A stretch of 10,327 nt of DNA from VFJZ01 sp038321545 (GTDB taxonomy: Bacteria > Actinomycetota > Thermoleophilia > Gaiellales > F1-60-MAGs149). A program made the position numbers and the translations under genes. The notes under the pieces are model-generated. The model was not told the origin of the DNA and searched no databases. It saw only the letters and a program-made list of their open reading frames with translations. This document shows, in pieces, positions 1-6,355 of this stretch (position 1 is its first letter; each line of letters begins with the position of its first letter). The stretch lies in assembly GCA_038321545.1 (NCBI GenBank), contig JBBQFB010000134.1, positions 1-10,327 on the forward strand, written 5' to 3'.

Positions 1-29
1 CTCCCTCAGCAGAGGCTCTAGACTCTGCG

Positions 30-43
30 CTGGTCTAGACCAG
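30..43. promoter_or_regulatory. Probable GntR (FadR/FCD-type) repressor operator
   Basis: CTGGTCTAGACCAG is a perfect 14-bp palindrome ending 9 bp before the GTG start of the flavoprotein gene. Its core TGGTC-TA-GACCA resembles the TNGTN-N-NACNA pattern recognised by FadR/FCD-subfamily GntR repressors. A second TCTAGA core lies 17 bp upstream (17-22), in imperfect flanks, and may be a weaker site. The palindrome touches the purine-rich ribosome binding site, so binding would block expression of the operon. The cognate regulator is not in the window. That the palindrome exists is certain; the regulator family is inference. Confidence 0.6.
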
Positions 44-47
44 GGGG
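42..47 (+). promoter_or_regulatory. Ribosome binding site of the flavoprotein gene
   Basis: AGGGGG lies 5 nt before GTG at 53 and is the only Shine-Dalgarno-like stretch near this start. It supports GTG 53 as the initiation codon, with the FAD-binding strand beginning seven residues into the protein. It abuts the upstream palindrome. Confidence 0.55.
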
Positions 48-52
48 CGACG

Positions 53-2485
53 GTGCGGGAACGGGCTCGGGCAGTGGTGATCGGCGGCGGCGTCGGTGGG
101 TGCTCCGTCCTCTACCACCTCGCGAAGCTCGGCTGGACGGACGCCGTCCTCGTCGAGCAGTACGGGCTCACGCACGGCTCCACGTGGCACTCCGCGGGCC
201 TCGTCGGCCAGCTGCGCTCGTCGGTCTCGCTGACGCGGATGATGATGTACTCGGTCGGACTCTACGGCGAGCTGGAGCGAGAGACCGGCCTCGACCCGGG
301 CTGGCACCAGCTCGGCGGGCTACGGCTCGCGTCGTCGGCGGCGCGACTCGAGGAGATCCGGCGCCAGAACGCCTGGGCGCGCACCTTCGGGCTGCCGATG
401 GAGATCATCTCCGCCTCCGAAGCGCAGGAGAAGTTCCCGCTCATGTCGACCGACGGCGTGCTCGCCGCCGCCTACCTGCCATACGACGGCTACCTCGACC
501 CGAGCCAGCTCACGTTCGCCCTGGCAGACGCCGCCCGCAGGCTCGGCGCCGAGATCGAGACGCGCACGAAGGTGCTCGCGATCGAACAGCGCGAGGGCCG
601 CGTCTGCGCCGTCGTCACCGACAAGGGGCGCATCGAGTGCGAGGTCGTCGTGAACGCCGCCGGCATGTACGCGCCCGAGGTCGGCCGGCTGGTCGGCGTG
701 TCGATCCCGATCATCCCGTTCGGCCACCAGTACGTCGTCACGGAACCGAACGACCCGGCGCTGCCCGCGCTCCCGACCCTGCGCGATCCCGACAACCTCG
801 TCTACTTCCGCACCGAGGTCGGCGGGCTGGTGATGGGCGGCTACGAGCGCACCCCCGCCTCCTGGGCGCTGGATGGCATCCCGGCCGGCTTCGAGGCGCA
901 GCTGCTGACCGAGGACTGGGACCGGATGGAGGAGCTGATGACGAACGCGATCCACCGCGTGCCGGCCCTCGAGACGCTGCCGATCAAGAAGTTCTTCAAC
1001 GGTCCCGAGGCGTTCACGCCCGACGCCGAGTTCATTCTCGGCGAGTCGGAGGTGCCCGGGTTCTGGGTCGCCGCCGGGTTCTGCGCACACGGCCTGGCCG
1101 GCGCCGGCGGCATCGGCAAGACGATGGCCGAGTGGATCGTCGACGGCCAGCCGGAGTGGGAGGTCTGGGCGCTCGACATCCGCCGCTTCGGCGCCACGTA
1201 CGGATCGCAGCGCTACACCCTCGCGCGCACCTACGAGGCGCTGTCGAAGTACTACGACATCAAGTACCCCGGCGAGGAGCGCAAGGCCGGCCGGCCGTTG
1301 CGCGTGTCACCGGCCTATGCGCGCCACGTCGCGCTCGGTGCGGCGTTCGGCGAGAAGTCCGGCTGGGAGCGCGTGAACTGGTACGAGTCGAACGCCTCCG
1401 GCGGCGACGCGTCGCTGCGGCCACGCGGCTGGGCCGGCGAGAACTGGTCGCCCGCGATCGCCGCCGAGGCCGCCGCGACGCGCACCGCCGCGGGCCTGTT
1501 CGACGAGTCGAGCTTCGCGAAGATCGAGGTCGTCGGACCGGGCGCGCTGGCCCTGCTGCAGCGGCTGTGCGCGAACGACATCAGCCGCCCCGCCGGCCGC
1601 GTGACGTACACGCAGATGCTCAACGCGCGCGGCGGCATCGAGTGCGACCTATCGGTGATCCGCACGGCCGAGGACCGCTTCCTGCTGATCACCGGCACCG
1701 CGTTCGGTACGCACGATCGCCGCTGGATCGAGCGGCACGCGCCCCGCGACGGCTCGGTGCACGTGACCGACGTGACGGCGAGCCGGGCCTGCTTCGGCCT
1801 CTGGGGCCCGAACGCCCGCGCCATCCTGCAGGGCCTTACGAAGACGTCGCTGGCGCACGCCGACTTCCCGTACATGTCGGCGCAACAGGTCGCCGTGGGC
1901 AACGTGCCCTGCCTCGCCGTCCGCGTGACGTACGTGGGCGAGCTCGGCTGGGAGCTGTACTGCCCGTCCGAGTACGGCACCGCCCTGTGGGACGCGCTGT
2001 ACGACGCCGGCCAGGTCCACGGACTGGTGCCGTGCGGCTACCGCGCCATCGACGCGCTCCGGCTCGAGAAGGGCTACCGGGCCTGGGCGACCGACATCAC
2101 GCCCGACACGACGCCCGACGAGGCCGGTCTCGGGTTCGCGGTGAAGCCCGACAAGGGCATCGAGTTCATCGGTCGCGACGCGCTGGTCGCCTCCCGGGCG
2201 GCCGGTGCGCCCGCGACGCGCCTCGTGTGCCTCGTGCTCGACGAGCCGAGCGCGATCGCGCTCGGCTCGGAGCCGGTGCGGCGTCCGGGCGGCGAGGCGC
2301 ACGGCCGGGTGACGACCGGCGGCTACGGCTTCGCGGTCGCCTCGTCGATCGCCTGGGCGTGGGTGCCGGCGGGCGACGCCGATCCCGGCACGCGCCTCGA
2401 GGTGGACATCTTCGGCGACTGGGTCGGCGCCGAGGTGCGCGCCGAGCCGCTGTACGACCCGAGCGGAGAACGGATCCGCTCCTAG
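53..2485 (+). CDS. FAD-dependent dimethylglycine/sarcosine dehydrogenase-type oxidoreductase with C-terminal GcvT domains
   Basis: The 810-aa protein is close to the usual length of bacterial dimethylglycine or sarcosine dehydrogenase homologues. Residues 7-380 form a DAO-type FAD domain: GGGVGG at 11-16 for the dinucleotide, then GSTWHSAGL with His46 at the position that carries covalent FAD in DMGDH/SARDH, and NGPEAFTPD at 316-324. A short linker domain follows to about 430. Residues 435-800 are the two-part GcvT (folate-binding aminomethyltransferase) region, with NDI at 508-510, GELGWELY at 629-636 and the LRLEKGY box near 669-675. Family members oxidatively demethylate N-methyl glycines and pass the carbon to tetrahydrofolate. 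The family is secure; the exact substrate is not, and related enzymes with other amine substrates are possible. No signal peptide is visible, so it is cytoplasmic. It is the first gene of a three-gene unit behind a GntR-like operator. Confidence 0.9.
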   Translation: MRERARAVVIGGGVGGCSVLYHLAKLGWTDAVLVEQYGLTHGSTWHSAGLVGQLRSSVSLTRMMMYSVGLYGELERETGLDPGWHQLGGLRLASSAARLEEIRRQNAWARTFGLPMEIISASEAQEKFPLMSTDGVLAAAYLPYDGYLDPSQLTFALADAARRLGAEIETRTKVLAIEQREGRVCAVVTDKGRIECEVVVNAAGMYAPEVGRLVGVSIPIIPFGHQYVVTEPNDPALPALPTLRDPDNLVYFRTEVGGLVMGGYERTPASWALDGIPAGFEAQLLTEDWDRMEELMTNAIHRVPALETLPIKKFFNGPEAFTPDAEFILGESEVPGFWVAAGFCAHGLAGAGGIGKTMAEWIVDGQPEWEVWALDIRRFGATYGSQRYTLARTYEALSKYYDIKYPGEERKAGRPLRVSPAYARHVALGAAFGEKSGWERVNWYESNASGGDASLRPRGWAGENWSPAIAAEAAATRTAAGLFDESSFAKIEVVGPGALALLQRLCANDISRPAGRVTYTQMLNARGGIECDLSVIRTAEDRFLLITGTAFGTHDRRWIERHAPRDGSVHVTDVTASRACFGLWGPNARAILQGLTKTSLAHADFPYMSAQQVAVGNVPCLAVRVTYVGELGWELYCPSEYGTALWDALYDAGQVHGLVPCGYRAIDALRLEKGYRAWATDITPDTTPDEAGLGFAVKPDKGIEFIGRDALVASRAAGAPATRLVCLVLDEPSAIALGSEPVRRPGGEAHGRVTTGGYGFAVASSIAWAWVPAGDADPGTRLEVDIFGDWVGAEVRAEPLYDPSGERIRS
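2242..2269. repeat. 28-bp perfect palindrome inside the flavoprotein gene
   Basis: Positions 2242-2255 are exactly complementary to 2256-2269, centred on GCGATCGC, with no loop bases. The stretch encodes residues around DEPSAIALGSE in the C-terminal GcvT part. It could extrude as a cruciform or fold in RNA. Whether it has a function is unknown. Confidence 0.5.
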
Positions 2486-2494
2486 CGCTGCGAC

Positions 2495-2500
2495 TATGCT
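2495..2500 (+). promoter_or_regulatory. Possible -10 box (TATGCT) for the SDR gene
   Basis: TATGCT fits the actinobacterial TANNNT -10 pattern. It sits 7 nt before GTG 2508, the geometry expected of a leaderless transcript. No -35 element and no Shine-Dalgarno sequence are evident. If used, it would give the SDR gene a start independent of the upstream operator. Confidence 0.35.
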
Positions 2501-2507
2501 CTCCGGC

Positions 2508-3251
2508 GTGAAGGGCAGGATCGCGATCGTCACGGGCGGGGCCTCCGGCATGGGAGCGGCCTGCGCGCGCCTGCTGGCGGCCGGCGGGGCGCGCGTCGTG
2601 ATCGTCGACCGGGACGCCGGCGGCGCCGGCAACGTCGCGGCCGGCATCGGTGCGACGGTGGTGGCGGGCGACGTGACCGACTCGGACTTCTGCGACCGGT
2701 CGGTGGCAGAGGCGATCGAGCGGCACGGCCGGCTGGACGTGCTCGTGAACGCCGCCGGGACGATCGTGCGGGCCGACGCGCTCGGCACCGACGACGACGC
2801 CTGGCACCGGCAGTTCCGCGTCAACGTTGACGGGACGTTCTTCATGAGCCGCGCCGCCGTGCGCGTGATGAAGCCCGCCGGATCCGGCGCGATCGTGAAC
2901 TTCGGGTCAATCTGGGGCGGCACGGGTGGCGAGGGCCACACGGCGTACTGCGCCGCGAAGGGCGCCGTCCACAACCTGACGCGTGCGATGGCGCTCGACC
3001 ACGCGCGGGACGGCATCCGCGTGAACGCGGTCGCGCCGGGGGAGGTCGATACGCCGATGCTCCGATCGGCCGGCCGGGCGACGCCGATGACCGACGACGA
3101 GCTCGGCGCGATGGCCGCGCGCACGATCCCGATGGCCCGCGTCGCACAGCCGGACGAGATCGCGCGCGTGGTGGTGTTCCTGGCCTCGGACGAGTCGAGC
3201 TACATGACCGGGGCGGTCGTGCCGGTCGACGCCGGGTACACGGCGCGCTGA
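2508..3251 (+). CDS. SDR family NAD(P)-dependent oxidoreductase
   Basis: This is a classical short-chain dehydrogenase of 247 aa from GTG 2508. An in-frame ATG at 2496 would add four residues; GTG is preferred because it gives the usual N-terminus with the first beta strand at residue 4 and follows a TANNNT box. Visible motifs are TGGASGMG (9-16), the acidic Asp34 ending beta-2 (favours NAD over NADP), NAAG (81-84), Asn106, Ser134 and YxxxK with Tyr147 and Lys151, so the catalytic tetrad is complete. The protein ends in the common DAGY-type tail. It should interconvert an alcohol and a ketone. The gene lies 22 bp after the flavoprotein stop and overlaps the next start as TGATG, so it probably belongs to the same catabolic unit. 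The substrate cannot be read from sequence. Confidence 0.9.
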   Translation: MKGRIAIVTGGASGMGAACARLLAAGGARVVIVDRDAGGAGNVAAGIGATVVAGDVTDSDFCDRSVAEAIERHGRLDVLVNAAGTIVRADALGTDDDAWHRQFRVNVDGTFFMSRAAVRVMKPAGSGAIVNFGSIWGGTGGEGHTAYCAAKGAVHNLTRAMALDHARDGIRVNAVAPGEVDTPMLRSAGRATPMTDDELGAMAARTIPMARVAQPDEIARVVVFLASDESSYMTGAVVPVDAGYTAR

Positions 3252-4249
3252 TGCAGACGCGCCGCCTGGGACGCAGCGGGGTGCTCGTGTCGGCGCTCGC
3301 GCTCGGCACCGACAACATCCTCAACCCCACGCCCGAGGACGAGTCGATCCGCATGATCCACGCCGCCATCGACGGCGGGATCAACCTGATCGACACCGCA
3401 AACTCGTACCGGGACGGCGAGGCGGAACGCGTGATCGGCAAGGCGCTGCGCCTGCGGGGGCGACGCGACGACGTGCTGGTGGCGACCAAGTTCCACTACC
3501 CGACCGGCCCCGGCCCGAACGACCGCGGCAACTCGCGGGCGCACCTGATCCGGGCCTGCGAGGACTCCCTGCGACGGTTGCGACTCGACCACATCGACCT
3601 CTACCAGTCGCACCGTCCCGACATGGACGTGCCTCTCTCAGAAACGCTTGGCGCCCTCGACGACCTCGTGCGATCCGGCAAGGTGCGCTACGTGGGCACG
3701 TCGACGTCGCCCGCCTGGCACGTGATGGAGGCGATCATGACCTCCGAGCTGAAGGGCGTTGTGCGGGTGGTCTCCGAACAGTCGCCGTACAACCTGCTCG
3801 ACCGGCGGATCGAGAACGAGCTGCTGCCGATGTGCCGGCGGCACGGCGTTGGAGTGCTGTGCTGGTCGCCGCTCGCGATGGGGATGCTGGCCGGTCGCTA
3901 CGCCTCCTCGGCCGGGCGCGAGGCCGACTCTCGCGCCACACTCCGCGGCGGCATCTACGCCGAACGCGTGACCGAGGCCGGCATCGACGCGGGCAACGCC
4001 TTCGCCGCTATGGCCCGCGAGCGCGGCTACGAGCCGGCGCTGCTGGCGGCGCTGTGGACGAAGGACCAGCCGGGCGTGACGGCGCCGATCGTCGGTCCGA
4101 AGACCGTCGAGCAGCTGACCGGTCTGCTGCCCGCCGGCGACATGGATCTGCCGGAGGATATCCGCGCCGCCTGCGACGAGCTGGTGGCGCCAGGCAGCTT
4201 CGCCGCGAGCTTCTTCAACTCGGCGACGTGGATGGCGTGGAAGCACTGA
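3251..4249 (+). CDS. Aldo/keto reductase
   Basis: The 332-aa protein has the complete AKR (beta/alpha)8 signature: the opening RRLGRSGVLVSALALGT, catalytic Asp48, Tyr53, Lys80 and His121 (the last in QSHRPD), and a C-terminal cofactor-binding region with GPKTVEQL. The length is normal for the family. It should reduce an aldehyde or ketone, or oxidise the alcohol, with NAD(P)H; the closest general type is the YajO/YghZ-like or L-glyceraldehyde-3-phosphate reductase-like group (recall, not a search). The ATG overlaps the SDR stop by one base (TGATG), the standard sign of translational coupling, so the two reductases are made together. Its 3' end overlaps the convergent kinase gene by 35 bp. Confidence 0.9.
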   Translation: MQTRRLGRSGVLVSALALGTDNILNPTPEDESIRMIHAAIDGGINLIDTANSYRDGEAERVIGKALRLRGRRDDVLVATKFHYPTGPGPNDRGNSRAHLIRACEDSLRRLRLDHIDLYQSHRPDMDVPLSETLGALDDLVRSGKVRYVGTSTSPAWHVMEAIMTSELKGVVRVVSEQSPYNLLDRRIENELLPMCRRHGVGVLCWSPLAMGMLAGRYASSAGREADSRATLRGGIYAERVTEAGIDAGNAFAAMARERGYEPALLAALWTKDQPGVTAPIVGPKTVEQLTGLLPAGDMDLPEDIRAACDELVAPGSFAASFFNSATWMAWKH

Positions 4250-5072
4250 CGCGCAGCAGCACGGCGGCGATCGCCGGCTCCCCGAGCTCGGCCGCGTAGC
4301 ACGCCGCCCAGGCGGCGACGCGCCACGGGTCGTCCCCGGTGCCGTCGCAGAGGATAGCCAGGCGACGACGCAGGAGCGCCTCGTAGCCGGGCTGCCCGCT
4401 CAGCTCGTCACGGCGGTCGCGCAGCATCGCCCCCGCCGTGAAGGCCGGGTCGCCGACCAGCGGCTTCGGGTCGATCGCGCACCAGCCGTCGCCGTCGGCA
4501 AGGATGTTGAGGGCGTGGAGGTCGCGGTTCACGAGGACGTCGCGAGCGGGCGCGGTCGCCGTCAGCCGGTCGGCGAGCTCACGCAGCGCGCCGTCCAGGC
4601 GCCAGGTGGCCGCGTCATCTGCGAGCAACCGGAACGGATGGCCGGCCGGCGGCGCGACGGCCAGCCGCGCGATCAGCGGTGCCGCGATCCGCGCCTCCTC
4701 CTCCCAGCCGAGCCCGGTGTCGTACAGCGCCCTGCCGGGACGCAGCCGCTCGGTCAGGAGTGCGTTCCGCGTCGCGTCGTGGCGCAGCAGGCGGACGGCG
4801 CCGTGGCCGTTCCACACCCGCAGCGCGGCGGCCTCGTGCCGGTTCTCCTCGTCGACCGGCGCCACCTTCAGGACCGCCTCCCCGCCGCCGGCGAGGGTCC
4901 CGCCGACGACGTAGGAGACTGCACCGCCCGGCAGCACGTGCGAGGGCGTGAACCCCCACTCGGCGGCCAGCTCGTCGACCGTGGCGGGCAGCGCGTCGAT
5001 GAACCGCTGGCCCTCGGCGCCGAACCAGTCCAGAATCTGGTCTCGTGTCTCGTCCGGAATCCGAGGAGTCAT
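4215..5072 (-). CDS. APH(6)/hydroxyurea-type aminoglycoside phosphotransferase family kinase
   Basis: The 285-aa protein matches the APH_6_hur family (streptomycin 6-kinase/hydroxyurea kinase-like). It starts with the family's IP...LP.....W block at 5-39. Lys69 in VLKV and Glu80 are the ATP-anchoring pair. The catalytic loop is VNRDLHALNIL, with Asp184 as base and Asn189, and AIDPKPLVGD follows with Mg-binding Asp201. The usual His-Gly before the catalytic Asp is Asn-Arg here. The family phosphorylates a hydroxyl of a small molecule, but chromosomal members like this often have unknown substrates, so resistance to streptomycin should not be assumed. ATG 5072 is supported by AGGAT on the minus strand (5085-5081, 8 nt spacing) and by the conserved N-terminal block. 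It is convergent and overlapping with the AKR gene, and divergent from the PPOX gene 2 bp away. Confidence 0.85.
   Translation of the reverse strand: MTPRIPDETRDQILDWFGAEGQRFIDALPATVDELAAEWGFTPSHVLPGGAVSYVVGGTLAGGGEAVLKVAPVDEENRHEAAALRVWNGHGAVRLLRHDATRNALLTERLRPGRALYDTGLGWEEEARIAAPLIARLAVAPPAGHPFRLLADDAATWRLDGALRELADRLTATAPARDVLVNRDLHALNILADGDGWCAIDPKPLVGDPAFTAGAMLRDRRDELSGQPGYEALLRRRLAILCDGTGDDPWRVAAWAACYAAELGEPAIAAVLLRVSASTPSTSPS
5063..5068 (+). promoter_or_regulatory. Ribosome binding site that fixes the PPOX start
   Basis: GAGGAG lies 6 nt before GTG 5075. It selects this codon over an in-frame ATG at 5045 that would add ten non-conserved residues. The site lies inside the first codons of the oppositely oriented kinase gene. 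Confidence 0.7.
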
Positions 5073-5074
5073 CC

Positions 5075-5494
5075 GTGCCCATCCTGAACGACGCCGCCCG
5101 CAACGTCATCACCGGCGGCAACCTCGCCCACATCGTCACGCTGAACGAGGACGGCGGCGCGAACGTCGTCTGCATCTGGACCGGCATGGACGGCGACGAG
5201 ATCGTGTCGGCCCATCTGAGCGACCAGCAGAAGCTGAAGAACGTCCGGCGCGATCCACGCGTCGTGGTGTCGTACCAGTCGCCGACCCGCAACGCGCAGG
5301 ACGTCGACGAGCACCTGGTCGTCTACGGCACCGGACGCGTCCAGGAGGGCGGCGGCGCGAAGCTGCTGCAGGAACTCGCGCACGTGTACTTCGGTGACCA
5401 GCGCCGGTTCCCCGACACGGACGACCCGCCGGCGGGCTATGTCCTGCGGATCACGCCCGAGCGGGTGACGGGCTGGGGGCCCTGGAAGGACTGA
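5075..5494 (+). CDS. PPOX-class, probably F420-dependent oxidoreductase
   Basis: This is a small 139-aa split-barrel protein of the pyridoxamine 5'-phosphate oxidase-like family, in the group resembling mycobacterial Rv1155-type F420-binding proteins. Visible family features are the N-terminal helix followed by AHIVTLNEDGGANVVCIWT, the KLKNVRRDPRVVVSY block (about 54-68) that shapes the cofactor site, the VVYGTGRV strand and the late YVLRITPERVTGWGPW. It is expected to bind F420 or a flavin and reduce an unidentified small molecule, or act as an F420 or heme-type carrier; the cofactor is inferred from family resemblance only. GTG 5075 is chosen on its Shine-Dalgarno sequence. It is divergent from the kinase gene, and its last 44 bp overlap the end of ctaA. 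Confidence 0.85.
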   Translation: MPILNDAARNVITGGNLAHIVTLNEDGGANVVCIWTGMDGDEIVSAHLSDQQKLKNVRRDPRVVVSYQSPTRNAQDVDEHLVVYGTGRVQEGGGAKLLQELAHVYFGDQRRFPDTDDPPAGYVLRITPERVTGWGPWKD

Positions 5495-6338
5495 CTGCGG
5501 TCGCCGGCAGCAGCGACCGGCCGAGCGCCACGAGCGCGCTCCACAGCAGTGTCGCCGTCATCACATGCGCCCAGACCAGGTACCAGGGCAGCTCGTTGCG
5601 CCACTGCACCTCGCCGATCACCACCTGCGTCGCCGTCAGCGCGACGACCACCCACGCCAGACGCGGCACACGCCGCCCGGTCGTCTCGAGCCGCGAGATG
5701 ACGAACAGGAACACGGCCAGCCCGGACACGTACGTGACCGCGATGCGGACGTGCCAGTAGGCGACGTTGAGCAGCGAGTAGAGCCGCGGCACGTCGTCCG
5801 CGCCCGGGTGCGTGCCGCTGGTGGTGACGATCGCGCCCGACACGATCAGCGCCAGCCCGAGCGCCAGGAACAGCAGCGTCGCGGGCCGCAGCCATGGCGG
5901 CTGTTCGAGACCGCGCTCCGGTGAGAAGCGCGTGTCGATCAGCAGCACGGTCGAGAGCGTGAACACGACGATCGCGAGCAGGAAGTGACTCGCGACGGCG
6001 ATCGGGTGGAGGTCGACGAGGATCGTGATGCCGCCGAGCGGGCCCTGCGCGAACGTGCCGATCGCGATCGCCAGGGCGAGCCGCTTTCGCGGATGACGCC
6101 ACCCGCGGTACGCGAGCAGAAGCGTGATGATGATCACGGAGCCCGCCAGCAGGCGGTTCGAGAACTCGATCACGGCGTGGCCGGCGAGCGGCGGCGTGGC
6201 GGTGCCGTTGCAGAGCGGCCAGTCGGGACAGCCGAGACCCGAGTTCGTCACACGCACGAGCGCGCCGGAGCAGAAGTTCACGAACAGCGCCACCCACGTG
6301 ATCACGACGAAACGCTCGAACGACGGGAGACGGCGCAC
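5451..6338 (-). CDS. ctaA: Heme A synthase, COX15/CtaA family (actinobacterial type)
   Basis: The 295-aa membrane protein has eight hydrophobic segments, as in CtaA, which converts heme O to heme A for aa3-type cytochrome oxidase. The first extracytoplasmic loop holds the conserved cysteine pair Cys37 and Cys43 (GLGCPDWPLCNG). Candidate heme ligands are His118, His196 and His258, matching three of the four invariant histidines of Bacillus CtaA; the fourth position is Asn61 in IEFSNR, with Glu58 kept and His54 nearby. The second loop lacks a Cys pair and reads TSGTHPGADDVPRL, as I recall for actinobacterial homologues. The start is GTG 6338: it follows the MocR stop by 17 bp and is preceded by a TANNNT box. 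Longer in-frame starts would run into MocR coding sequence and add Arg/Pro-rich residues. No ctaB or oxidase subunit gene is in the window. Confidence 0.9.
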   Translation of the reverse strand: MRRLPSFERFVVITWVALFVNFCSGALVRVTNSGLGCPDWPLCNGTATPPLAGHAVIEFSNRLLAGSVIIITLLLAYRGWRHPRKRLALAIAIGTFAQGPLGGITILVDLHPIAVASHFLLAIVVFTLSTVLLIDTRFSPERGLEQPPWLRPATLLFLALGLALIVSGAIVTTSGTHPGADDVPRLYSLLNVAYWHVRIAVTYVSGLAVFLFVISRLETTGRRVPRLAWVVVALTATQVVIGEVQWRNELPWYLVWAHVMTATLLWSALVALGRSLLPATAVSPSRAPSPSPARA

Positions 6339-6344
6339 GCCGCC

Positions 6345-6350
6345 AGGATA
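6345..6350 (-). promoter_or_regulatory. Possible -10 box (TATCCT) for leaderless ctaA
   Basis: On the minus strand TATCCT is followed by 6 nt and then GTG 6338, which places the predicted transcription start on the start codon. No Shine-Dalgarno sequence is seen apart from a weak GGCGG. It would allow ctaA expression apart from the upstream regulator gene. Confidence 0.4.
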
Positions 6351-6355
6351 TCGGC

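Noticed and set aside
7..32. Rho-independent terminator of an upstream gene (CAGCAGAG with CTCTGCGCTG)
   Set aside because: Pairing needs a bulge, there is no U-run, and the upstream gene is outside the window; the region is better explained as operator and leader.
100..2511. 803-codon open frame on + strand overlapping the flavoprotein gene
   Set aside because: The translation is Arg/Ala/Gly-rich with no domain, a by-product of GC-rich third positions in the real frame.
1649..3124. Long minus-strand open frame across flavoprotein and SDR genes
   Set aside because: It is antisense to two well-supported genes, low in complexity and shows no recognisable motif.
4215..5072. Acquired antibiotic-resistance gene
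   Set aside because: The family fits, but base composition and tight packing match the neighbours, there is no mobile element, and family members often have other substrates.
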